In this document: positions 42,756 through 52,430 of the stretch, piece after piece
Position numbering within the stretch: position 1 is the stretch's first letter
How the letters are laid out: the number at the start of each line of letters is the position of its first letter
Source: Allobaileyella intestinalis
GTDB lineage: Bacteria > Bacillota > Clostridia > Peptostreptococcales > Anaerovoracaceae
Direction of reading: 5' to 3'
Assembly (NCBI RefSeq): GCF_009695865.1
Contig: NZ_VUNB01000001.1
Coordinates: 124,001-188,000, forward strand
DNA length: 64,000 bases
Position numbers and translations under genes: made by a program
Notes under the pieces: generated by a model
Seen by the model: only the letters and a program-made list of their open reading frames with translations
The model's database searches: none
Told to the model about the DNA's origin: nothing

Positions 42756-44630
42756 ATGAGTGAAAAACAGAAGATAATCAACATTGCGGTAATTGCCCAC
42801 GTAGATGCAGGCAAGTCAACACTGGTGGACGCACTCCTTGCCCAGTCCCATGTGTTCAGAGACAACGAGAAAGTGGTTGACTGCGTCATGGACAGCGATG
42901 CCATAGAGAGAGAACGCGGAATAACCATCTATTCAAAAAACTGTTCCATTATGTATAAGGACTACAAAATCAACATTGTGGACACCCCAGGCCATGCAGA
43001 CTTCAGCTCCGAGGTTGAGCGTATCATGAAGACTGTTGATACGGTAATCCTTCTTGTAGACTCCAGCGAGGGACCGATGCCTCAGACAAGATTCGTGTTG
43101 AATAAGTCACTGGAGCAGGGACTGAATCCTATTCTCTTCATAAACAAGATTGACAAGAAGGACGCAAGAATCGATGAGGTAGTAGATGAGGTATATGAGC
43201 TGTTCATGGATCTGGACGCAAACGACGAACAGCTGGACTTCCCTATTCTGTACGGTATTGCCAGACAGGGTATTGCTGTAAGAGAGCCTGAGGACGCAGC
43301 AAGTGTTACTGTTACTGACGGGGAAAATAAGATCAAGAAGAGCCCGAAGGGTTACGGGGACCTGAATATTGAGCCCCTTCTCGAGACCATCGTTAACCAC
43401 TGCGATCCATACCCTGACAAGAGAGAGGAACCACTTCAGCTTCAGATCTGCTCTCTGGCATATGATGACTACATCGGCCGTCTTGGTATCGGCAGGATTA
43501 CCAGAGGTACTCTCAAGGAGGCTCAGCAGGTATCAGTGTGCAAGGCCGACGGTTCTGTTTCAAAGAACAAAATCAATCAGGTCTTCGTATACAGGGGACT
43601 TCAGAGAATGCCTGTTCAGGAAGCAGAATGCGGAGATATTGTAGTGGTTTCAGGTATTTCCGACATTTCCATTGGAGAGACTATCTGCGACGTTAACAAC
43701 CCTGAATCCCTGGGTGAGATTCAGATTGAGGAGCCTACACTTTCCATGAACTTCATGGTAAACGGATCTCCATTTGCCGGAAAGGTGGGCAAATACGTGA
43801 CCAGCCGCCACATTAAGGAAAGACTTGAGAAGGAGCTGGAAGTAAACGTAGGTCTCATTGTAGAACCAACAGATTCAACTGACTGTTTCAAGGTAAGCGG
43901 AAGAGGAGAGCTCCATCTTTCCATTCTCATTGAGAACATGAGAAGAGAAGGCTATGAGCTGGCCGTTTCGAAGCCTGAGGTTGTAATAAAGAGAGATGAA
44001 CAGGGCAGAAAGCTGGAGCCTGTTGAAGAGGTAGTTATCAGTGTTCCTGATGAATATGCCGGTACGGTTATCTCCAAGCTGAACATCCGTAAGGGAATGA
44101 TGCGGCAGATGATGAGCGAGGGAAACGGTTATTCAAGAATTGAATACGTAGCTCCTACAAGAGGTCTGATGGGCTACAGATCCGAGTTCATTAACGATAC
44201 TCACGGAGAGGGTACAATGGTCCGCCGCTTTGAAGGTTTCGATGAGTGGAAGGGAGAGATCCCTCAGAGGACAAACGGCGTTGCCATCGCCCAGGAAGAG
44301 GGCTCATGCACACCTTATGCTATTTTCAACATCCAGGAGAGAGTTCAGATGTTCGTTGAACCTGGCACAAAGGTTTATGAAGGAATGATCGTAGGCATGA
44401 ACTCCAGAGGCGATGACATGGTTGTTAACCCTTGCAAGGCTAAGAGAGTCAGCAACATGAGAGCAGCCGGCAGTGATGATACCATTAAGCTCACACCTCC
44501 AAGAAGATTCTCACTGGAAGAAGCTCTTGAATTTATTAATGACGATGAACTGGTAGAGGTTACTCCAGACGACATCAGACTGAGGAAAAAGCTGCTCCAC
44601 GAACTGGAGAGAAGAAGATCCGGAAGATAG
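42756..44630 (+). CDS. typA: Translational GTPase TypA/BipA
   Basis: A 624-residue ribosome-associated GTPase involved in ribosome assembly and stress adaptation. G motifs are [30 protein letters not shown] and NKIDKKDAR. The EF-G-like domains follow, with ISVPDEYAG and the TypA-specific block [25 protein letters not shown]. Length and order are normal. GAGAGGAAGAG is the ribosome site. A terminator follows. Confidence 0.96.
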   Translation: MSEKQKIINIAVIAHVDAGKSTLVDALLAQSHVFRDNEKVVDCVMDSDAIERERGITIYSKNCSIMYKDYKINIVDTPGHADFSSEVERIMKTVDTVILLVDSSEGPMPQTRFVLNKSLEQGLNPILFINKIDKKDARIDEVVDEVYELFMDLDANDEQLDFPILYGIARQGIAVREPEDAASVTVTDGENKIKKSPKGYGDLNIEPLLETIVNHCDPYPDKREEPLQLQICSLAYDDYIGRLGIGRITRGTLKEAQQVSVCKADGSVSKNKINQVFVYRGLQRMPVQEAECGDIVVVSGISDISIGETICDVNNPESLGEIQIEEPTLSMNFMVNGSPFAGKVGKYVTSRHIKERLEKELEVNVGLIVEPTDSTDCFKVSGRGELHLSILIENMRREGYELAVSKPEVVIKRDEQGRKLEPVEEVVISVPDEYAGTVISKLNIRKGMMRQMMSEGNGYSRIEYVAPTRGLMGYRSEFINDTHGEGTMVRRFEGFDEWKGEIPQRTNGVAIAQEEGSCTPYAIFNIQERVQMFVEPGTKVYEGMIVGMNSRGDDMVVNPCKAKRVSNMRAAGSDDTIKLTPPRRFSLEEALEFINDDELVEVTPDDIRLRKKLLHELERRRSGR

Positions 44631-44679
44631 GTTTCAGGAAACTGACATTGAAATACTCAGGCCTGAACAATTGATATTG

Positions 44680-44714
44680 GAAGCTGTGCAGACTTTGTAC
44701 AGCTTCTTATTTTA
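44680..44714 (+). terminator. Terminator after typA
   Basis: GAAGCTGTGCA / TGTACAGCTTC (11 bp, one wobble) with a 5-base loop, followed by TTATTTTAT. Confidence 0.8.
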
Positions 44715-44742
44715 TATGATATACAATGCACGGCCTAATTGT

Positions 44743-44759
44743 TTGTTTACTATTAACAA
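44743..44759 (+). promoter_or_regulatory. Rex-like inverted repeat upstream of pyc
   Basis: TTGTTTA-CTA-TTAACAA resembles the NADH-sensing Rex operator (TTGTTAA-N4-TTAACAA), but one arm has a mismatch and the spacer is one base short. It lies 50 bases before pyc, where a redox-controlled promoter would make sense. Confidence 0.3.
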
Positions 44760-44808
44760 TATTTGTGAAATAATAGCATAGTTAGATATTTCTTGATGGG
44801 GTGAGAAA

Positions 44809-47800
44809 ATGGGAAGAATAAAACAGTTTAAGAAAGTACTGATCGCCAACAGAGGTGAAATCGCCATAAGGATTATCAGAGCCTGCAAGGAACTGGGAAT
44901 CAGGACTATTGCGATCTACTCTGAGGAAGACAAGAACGCCCTCTTCCGCACAAAGGCAGATGAAGCCTATGAGATAGGAGAGGGAAAGAGTCCGATAGAT
45001 GTGTACCTGGACATTCCCGGGATTATAGAACTGGCGAAGTCCAAGGGAGCGGATGCCATTCATCCGGGTTATGGATTCCTTTCAGAGAATCCTGACTTTG
45101 CTCAGGCCTGTGAAGATGCGGGTATAGAGTTCATCGGGCCTACCCACGATATGATGAACAGCCTGGGAGACAAGATCCAGTCCAAGCTGGTGGCAGAGAG
45201 CGTCGGGGTACCTACTATTCCTGGTGTAGATGCTGCTATCAGGTCGGAAGAAGAAGCTGTGGAGTTTGCCGAGAAAGCAGGTTATCCTGTTATGCTGAAG
45301 GCTGCTGCAGGTGGCGGCGGCCGGGGAATGCGAATTGTCAGAACAGAGGAAGAGCTGATTCCTCAGTTCAGAAGCGCAAGAAGCGAGGCGGCAAAGGCTT
45401 TCGGAAACGACGATATTTTTATTGAAAAATATCTGGAAGAGCCTAAGCATATTGAGGTTCAGGTACTGGGAGACAAGTACGGCAACGTAGTTCATCTCTA
45501 TGACAGAGACTGTTCTGTCCAGAGAAGACACCAGAAGGTTATCGAATTTACACCGGCCCTGTGCATTACTGATGAGCAGAGGAAGTCTGTCTGTGAAGAC
45601 GCTCTGAAGATTGCCAGAGCTGTGAACTACAGAAGTGCAGGTACGGTTGAGTTCCTTTTCGACAAAGAAGGAAATCACTATTTCATCGAAATGAACACCC
45701 GTGTTCAGGTTGAGCATACGGTTACAGAGCTGGTAACAGGGGTGGATATTGTACAGGATACAATACTGATTGCAGAGGGATATGCTCTTGATTCAGACAA
45801 GATCGGCATTAAGAGCCAGAGCGATATTCCGCTGAACGGATACGCTATTCAGTGCCGTGTAACTACAGAGGATCCGGCCAATAATTTTGCACCTGACACA
45901 GGAACTATTTCTATGTACAGAAGTGCCGGCGGATTCGGAATTCGTCTGGACGGAGGAAACGGATTTACAGGTTCCGTAATTTCACCATATTACGACAGCT
46001 TGCTGGTAAAGGTATGTTCCCATGCCAGAACTTTTGATGATACCATCAACAAGGCCATGAGAGCACTGAGAGAGATGAAGATCGAGGGCGTGAAGACCAA
46101 TATCGGTTTCCTCCTCAACGTTCTCAACCATCCTGAATTCAGAGAGGGCAAGTGCAACACGGGATTCATTGCAGATAATCCTGATCTGATGAACATCAGA
46201 AAGGTTACGAACAGGGAGGTTCAGCTCCTTGATTTCCTTGGCAACAAGATTGTAAATGAGACTCACGGAGAAAGAAAGGACTTCAATGTGCCTGTAGTTC
46301 CAAAGGTGGACACCGACAAGATCGGAACACTCCACGGAACGAAACAGCTTTTTGAGGAAAAAGGCGCAAAGGCAGTGGCTGACTGGGCTCTGGATCAGAA
46401 GAAGCTGCTCCTTACAGATACATCGCTGAGAGACGCTCACCAGTCCCTGTTCGCTACAAGAGTCAGAACCAAGGACATGGAGAAGATTGCTCCGGCCATG
46501 GCATATTATGGAAATGATATGTTCTCATATGAGATGTGGGGCGGTGCAACCTTCGATGTGGCTTACAGGTTCCTGGGAGAGAATCCTTGGGAGAGATTGG
46601 AAACACTGAGAAAACAGATTCCGAATGTGCTGTTCCAGATGCTTCTCAGAGGAGCTAATGCAGTTGGATACAAGAACTATCCGGACAACACTATAAGGAA
46701 GTTCGTAAAGGAATCAGCCAAGGCTGGTGTAGATGTATTCAGGATTTTTGACTCTCTGAACTGGGTAAAGGGCATGGAGATTGCCTTGGATGAGACCTTG
46801 AATCAGGGCATGATTGCAGAAGCATGTATGTGCTATTCAGGAGATATTCTTGATGAGAGCAGAGAGAAGTACAACCTGGATTACTATGTGAGAATGGCAA
46901 AAGAACTGGAGCGCCGCGGAACGCATATTATCGGAATAAAAGATATGTCCGGACTTCTTAAGCCAATGGCTGCATATAAGCTGGTCAAGGCTCTGAAGAA
47001 TGAGGTGGCTGTTCCTATTCATCTCCACACTCATGACACATCAGGAAATGGTGTGGCAACAGTGCTGATGGCAGCAGAGGCAGGACTGGATATTGCAGAT
47101 GCAGCCTTCAACAGCATGTCCGGACTGACTTCCCAGCCTGCACTCAACTCTATTGTAGCTGCTCTTAAGAACAGTGACAGAGATACAGGAATGGATGAGG
47201 ACGGACTCCAGAAGATTTCAGATTACTGGACTGATGTAAGACCTGTTTACAGCCAGTTCGAGTCTGATCTGAAGTCAACTTCAGCTGAGATCTATAAGCT
47301 GGAGATTCCGGGAGGACAGTACTCCAACCTTAAGCCTCAGGTAGAGAGCTTTGGTATCGGCCACAAGTTCGATGAGGTAAAAGAAATGTACGTCAAGGTC
47401 AACCAGATGCTGGGAGATATTATCAAGGTAACACCTTCATCAAAGGTAGTTGGAGACCTGGCTATTTTCATGGTACAGAACGACCTTACTCCGGATAATA
47501 TCGTAGAAAAAGGCGTTGACTTCGATTTCCCTGATTCTGCCGTTTCATACTTTGAAGGAATGATCGGTCAGCCTGAGGGCGGATTCCCAGAGGATCTCCA
47601 GAAGGTTGTTCTCAAGGGAAGAAAGCCGATTACTTGCAGGCCGGGAGAGCTTCTGGAGCCTGAAGACTTTGACAAAATCAAGAAGCATCTTGTAAATGAT
47701 CTGAAACTTGAGGGAACAGATCAGGAGCAGCTCAGCTATGCCATCTATCCTAAGGTGTTTGAGGATTACGTCAAGAATATCAGGGAGAAGGGAGATTTCA

Positions 47801-48270
47801 GAAACATGGGAAGCGACGTATTCTTCCATGGAATCTCTCAGGGCCAGACTGCAGAAATCACTCTTAAGAAGGGTCAGACTATGGTTGTCACCCTTGAGGA
47901 TATCAGCAAGCCTGATGAAGCTGGAAACAGAGACCTGGCCTTCAGCGTAAACGGATACAGGAGAGTTGTGAGCGTAAAAGACAAGCAGGCTCTGGTAAAA
48001 TCTGTTATGTCAGGTTCTACAATCCATTATGCAAGCGCCGACGATCCTAACGAGATTGGTGCAAATATTCCGGGCAACATCCTTAAGGTTCTGGTAGAAT
48101 CTGGTGACAAGGTGAAGAAAGGAGAGCCTGTAGCAATAATTGAGGCCATGAAGATGGAAACAAATGTTATTGCTCCTAGGGACGGAGAAATTGAGAAGGT
48201 ATATATCAAGGCTGGAGAGCAGGTAAAGGCAGGACAGCTTGTTGCCATTCTCAAATCCGAGGACGAATAA
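44809..48270 (+). CDS. pyc: Pyruvate carboxylase
   Basis: A 1153-residue biotin enzyme that carboxylates pyruvate to oxaloacetate to refill central metabolism. Domains in order: biotin carboxylase with KVLIANRGEIAIRI and the glycine-rich ATP loop AAGGGGRGMRIV (about 1-450), carboxyltransferase beginning TDTSLRDAHQSLFATRVRT (about 540) with the metal-binding HLHTHDTSGNG, an allosteric/linker region, and the C-terminal biotin carrier with the EAMKMETNV lysine. It is full-length, single-chain type. GGGGTGAG precedes the ATG. It is monocistronic, with a terminator downstream. Confidence 0.98.
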   Translation: MGRIKQFKKVLIANRGEIAIRIIRACKELGIRTIAIYSEEDKNALFRTKADEAYEIGEGKSPIDVYLDIPGIIELAKSKGADAIHPGYGFLSENPDFAQACEDAGIEFIGPTHDMMNSLGDKIQSKLVAESVGVPTIPGVDAAIRSEEEAVEFAEKAGYPVMLKAAAGGGGRGMRIVRTEEELIPQFRSARSEAAKAFGNDDIFIEKYLEEPKHIEVQVLGDKYGNVVHLYDRDCSVQRRHQKVIEFTPALCITDEQRKSVCEDALKIARAVNYRSAGTVEFLFDKEGNHYFIEMNTRVQVEHTVTELVTGVDIVQDTILIAEGYALDSDKIGIKSQSDIPLNGYAIQCRVTTEDPANNFAPDTGTISMYRSAGGFGIRLDGGNGFTGSVISPYYDSLLVKVCSHARTFDDTINKAMRALREMKIEGVKTNIGFLLNVLNHPEFREGKCNTGFIADNPDLMNIRKVTNREVQLLDFLGNKIVNETHGERKDFNVPVVPKVDTDKIGTLHGTKQLFEEKGAKAVADWALDQKKLLLTDTSLRDAHQSLFATRVRTKDMEKIAPAMAYYGNDMFSYEMWGGATFDVAYRFLGENPWERLETLRKQIPNVLFQMLLRGANAVGYKNYPDNTIRKFVKESAKAGVDVFRIFDSLNWVKGMEIALDETLNQGMIAEACMCYSGDILDESREKYNLDYYVRMAKELERRGTHIIGIKDMSGLLKPMAAYKLVKALKNEVAVPIHLHTHDTSGNGVATVLMAAEAGLDIADAAFNSMSGLTSQPALNSIVAALKNSDRDTGMDEDGLQKISDYWTDVRPVYSQFESDLKSTSAEIYKLEIPGGQYSNLKPQVESFGIGHKFDEVKEMYVKVNQMLGDIIKVTPSSKVVGDLAIFMVQNDLTPDNIVEKGVDFDFPDSAVSYFEGMIGQPEGGFPEDLQKVVLKGRKPITCRPGELLEPEDFDKIKKHLVNDLKLEGTDQEQLSYAIYPKVFEDYVKNIREKGDFRNMGSDVFFHGISQGQTAEITLKKGQTMVVTLEDISKPDEAGNRDLAFSVNGYRRVVSVKDKQALVKSVMSGSTIHYASADDPNEIGANIPGNILKVLVESGDKVKKGEPVAIIEAMKMETNVIAPRDGEIEKVYIKAGEQVKAGQLVAILKSEDE

Positions 48271-48394
48271 GGATTTAAGAAAATCTTGAGACAGGAGCCG
48301 AAAAGGATTCTCGTGCACTGATCTGGAAAGGATTAATGCATAAGGTGACTTCTGGCTCTGAGGGCTTCCTTCAATTCACTGACGGAAAAGGTTT

Positions 48395-48437
48395 AAAAGC
48401 ACTTCTTTTCGGAAACATTCTGGAAAGAGGTGCTTTT
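48395..48437 (+). terminator. Terminator after pyc
   Basis: AAAAGCACTTCTTTTC and GGAAAGAGGTGCTTTT form a long stem with wobble pairs and an 11-base loop, followed by TTTTG. Confidence 0.8.
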
Positions 48438-48478
48438 GTAGTGAAAAAATTTTTTACCGAACTGATGAAACTGTACCG

Positions 48479-48507
48479 TTGACATAATGTATCTAATTAG
48501 ATATAAT
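48479..48507 (+). promoter_or_regulatory. Promoter with embedded palindromic operator of the MarR operon
   Basis: A consensus promoter, TTGACA (48479-48484), 17-bp spacer, TATAAT (48502-48507). The spacer contains the perfect 14-bp palindrome TATCTAATTAGATA (48490-48503), which overlaps the -10 box by two bases. This is the classic arrangement for autorepression by the MarR protein encoded 22 bases downstream. Confidence 0.85.
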
Positions 48508-48528
48508 CCGTCCATCAGGAGGTGAATT

Positions 48529-48960
48529 ATGTTAGAGGATTCCTATATACTGATTTCCACTCACCGTATTGTGAAAGATCTTGACCGTCAGACCACAACC
48601 ATCAGCGGAAGGTATGGCCTGACATTTCAGCAGTTTATGGTCCTGGAGGCTCTTCTCCACAAGGGGGTCATGACCGTTGGTGAGATAAAGGATACTATAC
48701 TCAGCAGCAACGGCACCATTCCGGTAATTATTAACAATCTTGCGAAACAGGAACTGGTGCAGCGTGACAAGGATCCGGAAGATCATAGAAAGAGTGTTGT
48801 CAGGTTGACAGAAAAGGGCAGGAAACTAATTGAAAAGGTCTATCCTGAGAACGAAAAGATGTACACAGAGAAATTTGATGTATGGTCAGCAGAAGAGAAG
48901 AAGGAACTGATAAGGCTGCTGTCGAAATATCATAAAAGGCTTCGGGCCGGAGAGGAATAA
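48529..48960 (+). CDS. MarR-family transcriptional regulator
   Basis: A 143-residue winged-helix regulator. The DNA-recognition part GEIKDTILSSNGTIPVIINNLAKQELVQRDKDPEDHRKSVVRLTEKGRKLI shows the MarR wing with the D.(E)D.R signature. No cysteine is present in the early helix, so it is not an obvious OhrR-type peroxide sensor. It is first in an operon with a pirin-GNAT fusion (3 bp gap) and a nitroreductase, and probably represses it through the palindrome in the promoter. Confidence 0.92.
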   Translation: MLEDSYILISTHRIVKDLDRQTTTISGRYGLTFQQFMVLEALLHKGVMTVGEIKDTILSSNGTIPVIINNLAKQELVQRDKDPEDHRKSVVRLTEKGRKLIEKVYPENEKMYTEKFDVWSAEEKKELIRLLSKYHKRLRAGEE

Positions 48961-48963
48961 AAA

Positions 48964-50136
48964 ATGCTTAGAGAAGTTGAAAAACAGGTGCAGGGATTCA
49001 GAACACAGGACGGTGCAGGTGTCAGCCTGGTACGGGTCCTGGGAAATCAGACAACGGATGATTACGATCCATTTCTGATGCTGGATGCCTTTGATTCCAC
49101 AAATCCACAAGATTACACAGCAGGTTTTCCTATGCATCCTCACAGGGGAATTGAAACGGTAACATTCCTGTCTAAGGGAACTATCGTCCACGAAGACCAT
49201 CTGGGAACTAAAGCTGCCATTCACGATGGTGAAGCTCAGTGGCTTACTGCCGGATCGGGCGCTTACCATTCAGAGATGCCGCAGCCGGCAGAGAGAATGC
49301 TGGGTATACAGCTGTGGCTGAACATTCCCGCAAAGTATAAGATGACAGCAGAGCCATTTTATCATGGTATAATCAACAGCGAGATTCAGGAGTTTCCTCT
49401 GGAAGGAGGAAAACTCAGGCTTGTTGCAGGAAATTACCAAGGACAGGCTGGCATTCAGGGCAAGTATCTGCCTCTGGATTTCTATGATATTCTGCTGGAT
49501 GCCCACGGTTCTGTAACTCTTGATGTATCTGGTGAAAACAAGTCCGCCATGGTGTTTACCCTGGAAGGCGGGGCTAAGGTCAGCGGAACAGAGGTTCCGG
49601 CCAAGACTGCAGCGAAGCTTGGAAACGGCGATACCGTAACTATTGAAGCTGGTGATCAGCCTGTAGAAATCTTGTTCATGTGTTCTGATCGCCTGGGTGA
49701 GCCGGTGGCATGGTATGGTCCCATAGTCATGAACACTGGTGACGAACTTATTCAGGCAGTAGACGAAATAGAAAACCACACTTTTATCAAGCATGCTGCG
49801 AAATACGAAAACCAGTTTTCCTCAAGTGACATGCAGAACAAGGAGAAGGACCTGGTGAAGATTGTTTTCGAAGAGAATGCCAGCAGAAGCGCTGCTTACA
49901 AAGATGGCAAGCTTATTGGCGAATGTGAATTCAGCCCTTTAGATGGAAAATGGATCATTTCCCACACCGGGGTTCGTCCGGGCCACGAAGGACAGGGAAT
50001 TGCCAGAAAGCTGGTGGAATGTGTAATTAAGGAAGCTCGTTCCAGACAGGTAAAAATCCTGCCGATTTGCTCTTATGCAAAGAAGATGATGGAAGGTAAA
50101 GAAGAATACAAAGATCTTTTGACCACGGGAGAATAA
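48964..50136 (+). CDS. Pirin-like protein fused to a GNAT acetyltransferase-like domain
   Basis: A 390-residue two-domain protein. Residues 1-280 are pirin-like bicupin, with the metal-binding HPHRGIETVTFLSKGTIVHED and GAYHSEMPQ. Pirins bind iron and some act as quercetinases. The last 90 residues (from about KDLVKIVFEENASRSAAYKDGKLIGECEFSPL through HTGVRPGHEGQGIARKLVECVIKEARSR and PICSYAKKMM) match the small NATD1/YjdJ-type N-acetyltransferase-like domain. A fusion of these two is unusual; the pair is normally encoded separately. It lies between marR and a nitroreductase, in a likely redox or electrophile response operon. Confidence 0.88.
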   Translation: MLREVEKQVQGFRTQDGAGVSLVRVLGNQTTDDYDPFLMLDAFDSTNPQDYTAGFPMHPHRGIETVTFLSKGTIVHEDHLGTKAAIHDGEAQWLTAGSGAYHSEMPQPAERMLGIQLWLNIPAKYKMTAEPFYHGIINSEIQEFPLEGGKLRLVAGNYQGQAGIQGKYLPLDFYDILLDAHGSVTLDVSGENKSAMVFTLEGGAKVSGTEVPAKTAAKLGNGDTVTIEAGDQPVEILFMCSDRLGEPVAWYGPIVMNTGDELIQAVDEIENHTFIKHAAKYENQFSSSDMQNKEKDLVKIVFEENASRSAAYKDGKLIGECEFSPLDGKWIISHTGVRPGHEGQGIARKLVECVIKEARSRQVKILPICSYAKKMMEGKEEYKDLLTTGE

Positions 50137-50140
50137 GAAA

Positions 50141-50812
50141 ATGATTTCAGTAGAAGAAGCAATCAGGGAGAGACATTCAGTCAGGCAATATGAGGACAGA
50201 CCCATTCCCGCTGAGATAATACAAAGGTTGAAGGAAGAAATTGACAAAGTAAACGTTAAAGGAGATCTTAATATTCAACTGGTAACTGATGAACCAAAGG
50301 CCTTTTCAGGTGGCCTGGCCCATTACGGGAAATTTTCTGGTGTATCCAACTACTTTGTGCTGGCGGGAAAGCCGGGATCTGACCTCCATGAACGGTGCGG
50401 GTTTTACGGTGAACATCTGGTGCTTTTATGCCAGAGACTTGGCTTGAATACCTGCTGGGTAGGACTGACATTTAAAAAAATACCTTCAGCTTTCAAGCTG
50501 AGGGCAGGGGAAAAGCTGGTAATCCTCATTCCTGTAGGCTTTGGTGTAACTCAGGGAAATCAGCATAAATCAAAGAACATTGAAAAGGTCAGCAATCTCC
50601 GGACAGACAGTCCGGAATGGTTCAGGAAGGGTGTTAATGCAGCTCTTCTTGCCCCTACTGCAGTTAACCAGCAGAAGTTCTTTTTCAAACTTGAGAATGA
50701 CAGGGTGAAGACCAGGGCAGGAGCAGGGTTCTTTTCAAAAGTAGACCTGGGAATAGCGGAATATCATTTTGAAGCTGCGTCGGGAAAGAAAATCACAGGG
50801 TATAGCCTTTGA
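50141..50812 (+). CDS. Nitroreductase family protein
   Basis: A 223-residue flavoprotein of the nitroreductase superfamily, with the N-terminal VEEAIRERHSVRQYEDRPI FMN-binding pattern and a second RKGVNAALLAPTAVNQQKF block. Members reduce nitro compounds, quinones or flavins using NAD(P)H. The middle GFYGEHLVLLCQRLGLNTCWVGLTF is typical of the putative nitroreductase TM1586 subgroup. It starts 4 bp after the pirin fusion, so it is the third gene of the MarR operon. Its 3' end overlaps the convergent TetR remnant. Confidence 0.9.
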   Translation: MISVEEAIRERHSVRQYEDRPIPAEIIQRLKEEIDKVNVKGDLNIQLVTDEPKAFSGGLAHYGKFSGVSNYFVLAGKPGSDLHERCGFYGEHLVLLCQRLGLNTCWVGLTFKKIPSAFKLRAGEKLVILIPVGFGVTQGNQHKSKNIEKVSNLRTDSPEWFRKGVNAALLAPTAVNQQKFFFKLENDRVKTRAGAGFFSKVDLGIAEYHFEAASGKKITGYSL

Positions 50813-51094
50813 GAAGGTTTTCCACCCGGCGGCAAACTTCCTTTTCCAGTTCATCACCTTCCGGCACTGTGTCGGGCCACAAGAACTGAGACACGAAATA
50901 AAGGCCTATCAGGGAATCTGCAATTTCCGACGGGTTTATGTCTTTGCTGAGAGCGCCTTTTTCCTGACCCCGCTGGATAACCTTCACCAGTATCCGGGAC
51001 ATTTTCCTGCCAGTATCGTAGAGTCCGCTGTCTGCCCGGGCGTTCATGTAACGCCTGCAAAGATGCAATGACCGTAAAACAAACGGCCGTTGCG
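50793..51094 (-). pseudogene. TetR-family regulator, C-terminal remnant
   Basis: The frame encodes about 85 residues resembling a TetR ligand-binding domain end (RKMSRILVKVIQRGQEKGALSKDINPSEIADSLIGLYFV... then LLKGYTL). The N-terminal helix-turn-helix is absent. The open frame continues into the tail of the MFS gene only by chance. The native gene was probably cut when the MFS transporter arrived, at about 51070-51095. It overlaps the nitroreductase end by 20 bp. Confidence 0.65.
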
Positions 51095-52261
51095 TCAATT
51101 CTTTTTCCGGTCGAACACGCCGACCCACAGGAACATCACAACTGAGAGAAGGATGGCGGCCTGATATGATGTGCCGTCACCGGACACCGCGCCAAAGCCC
51201 GCCTGGATCGCTGTTATTATCGTAGGCGCCGTGAACTGGGCGATATACAGGGCGATGGACAGTGCCGGGATCACGGTGGTCGCGGCATTGGCTCCGGCCT
51301 TTGCGGAGGCCGTGGATATGAAATAAGGCACGCCGATACCGTTTGCCGCGCCGACCATGAATGAACCGATCAGAGTCAGCAGCAGTCCGCCGGCCGACTG
51401 GAGAGCGATATATCCCAGGATGAAAAGCACGGGAGCCATATATTTGGAATTGTTACCCATTGCGGTTTTGCATTTTGGGAAAAGAAGGCCGCCGATGAAG
51501 CCGAAGATGTCCATCCCGGCCATGATGACCGGCACGAGGGAGCTTGAAACGACGCCGCTCTTGCTGACCTCCATGGCGAAGTTGGAAGGATAGTTGAAGA
51601 AGTTCACCATCAGCAGGAACATCCCCACTATCCACGGGTAATAGCCGGCGAAAATATTTTCATGCTTTTTCTTGCTGCTCGTCTTCTGCTGGAAAATGCG
51701 CTCGTTCGGCATCCACAGGAGGACGAGCACGATACTGATCAGGCCGAGGAGGTAAACGAGGAAGCTGAGCCTCCAGCTGACCATCGCCAGGAATCCGGCG
51801 ATCAGCGTGGCCACCACGCCGCCCATCATGTTCATGGCAGAAGAGTATCCCATGAGGGTGTCCTGCTTGTCACGAGTGAAGTAGTAGGTGATCAGCCCCG
51901 TGGACATAGGCATGATGATTCCCACGCCAACGCCCACCAGAGCACGGCAGATCAGCAGGAGATATATGTTAGAGCAGAGGCCCGCAGCACATCCGAATAC
52001 AACGTAAAAAATAAGGCCTGTCAAAGTCAGGGTACGGCCCTTGAACAGGGCGCACAGCTTTCCGAAAAACAGGTTTGTGATCGCTATGAACAGCGCGGGC
52101 ATGCTGATGATGAGCTGGATGAGGATGACCGGCTCGCCGCTGAAATGCTGCTGGATAACATCCAGCGCGGGAGCGACGGCGGCGCCCGCCATTACTGTCA
52201 GGAGTGATAACGATAGAATTGCCAGCATCAACCGCCAGCGTCTGTGATCTTGAATAAACAT
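51095..52261 (-). CDS. MFS transporter, probably horizontally acquired
   Basis: A 388-residue major facilitator superfamily transporter with about 12 hydrophobic segments. The motif after helix 2 is NLFFGKLCALFKGRTLTLTG (G-x-L-x-x-x-x-G-R-R type), and GVGVGIIMPMSTGLI follows. A drug efflux role is likely for a protein of this shape, but the substrate is unknown. The gene is visibly richer in G and C (many GCC, GGC and CCG codons) than its neighbours. It directly abuts a truncated TetR gene, and its leader holds an intrinsic terminator. These three points suggest a mobile, inducible efflux gene. Confidence 0.85.
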   Translation of the reverse strand: MFIQDHRRWRLMLAILSLSLLTVMAGAAVAPALDVIQQHFSGEPVILIQLIISMPALFIAITNLFFGKLCALFKGRTLTLTGLIFYVVFGCAAGLCSNIYLLLICRALVGVGVGIIMPMSTGLITYYFTRDKQDTLMGYSSAMNMMGGVVATLIAGFLAMVSWRLSFLVYLLGLISIVLVLLWMPNERIFQQKTSSKKKHENIFAGYYPWIVGMFLLMVNFFNYPSNFAMEVSKSGVVSSSLVPVIMAGMDIFGFIGGLLFPKCKTAMGNNSKYMAPVLFILGYIALQSAGGLLLTLIGSFMVGAANGIGVPYFISTASAKAGANAATTVIPALSIALYIAQFTAPTIITAIQAGFGAVSGDGTSYQAAILLSVVMFLWVGVFDRKKN

Positions 52262-52280
52262 TTTTCACCTTCATAAAACA

Positions 52281-52313
52281 GAAAAAAGCGCAAGTCCCCG
52301 TTTGGACTTACGC
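52281..52313 (-). terminator. Attenuator-like terminator in the MFS leader
   Basis: On the minus strand GCGTAAGTCC, loop AAACGG, GGACTTGCGC (10 bp, one wobble) is followed by TTTTTTC, 20 bases before the MFS start codon. In this position it would limit transcription until relieved, as in ribosome-mediated attenuation of resistance genes. A possible short leader frame overlaps the stem but has no clear ribosome site. Confidence 0.75.
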
Positions 52314-52430
52314 TTTCGCAACACAACTTTCTGAAGCTTATCACTTAAAATTATAAAAAGTCAATAATTTTTTCCTGATGATTTTAGAGTATCACCTTCT
52401 GGAAATCCATGCAGTGAGAATAAACAACAT

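Noticed and set aside
50793..51128. An intact 111-residue regulator gene
   Set aside because: It lacks a helix-turn-helix and its first residues are the out-of-frame end of the MFS gene; it is described as a TetR remnant.
51662..52207. A 181-codon plus-strand frame opposite the MFS gene
   Set aside because: It is the antisense of a clear 12-helix transporter and exists only because the gene is GC-rich.
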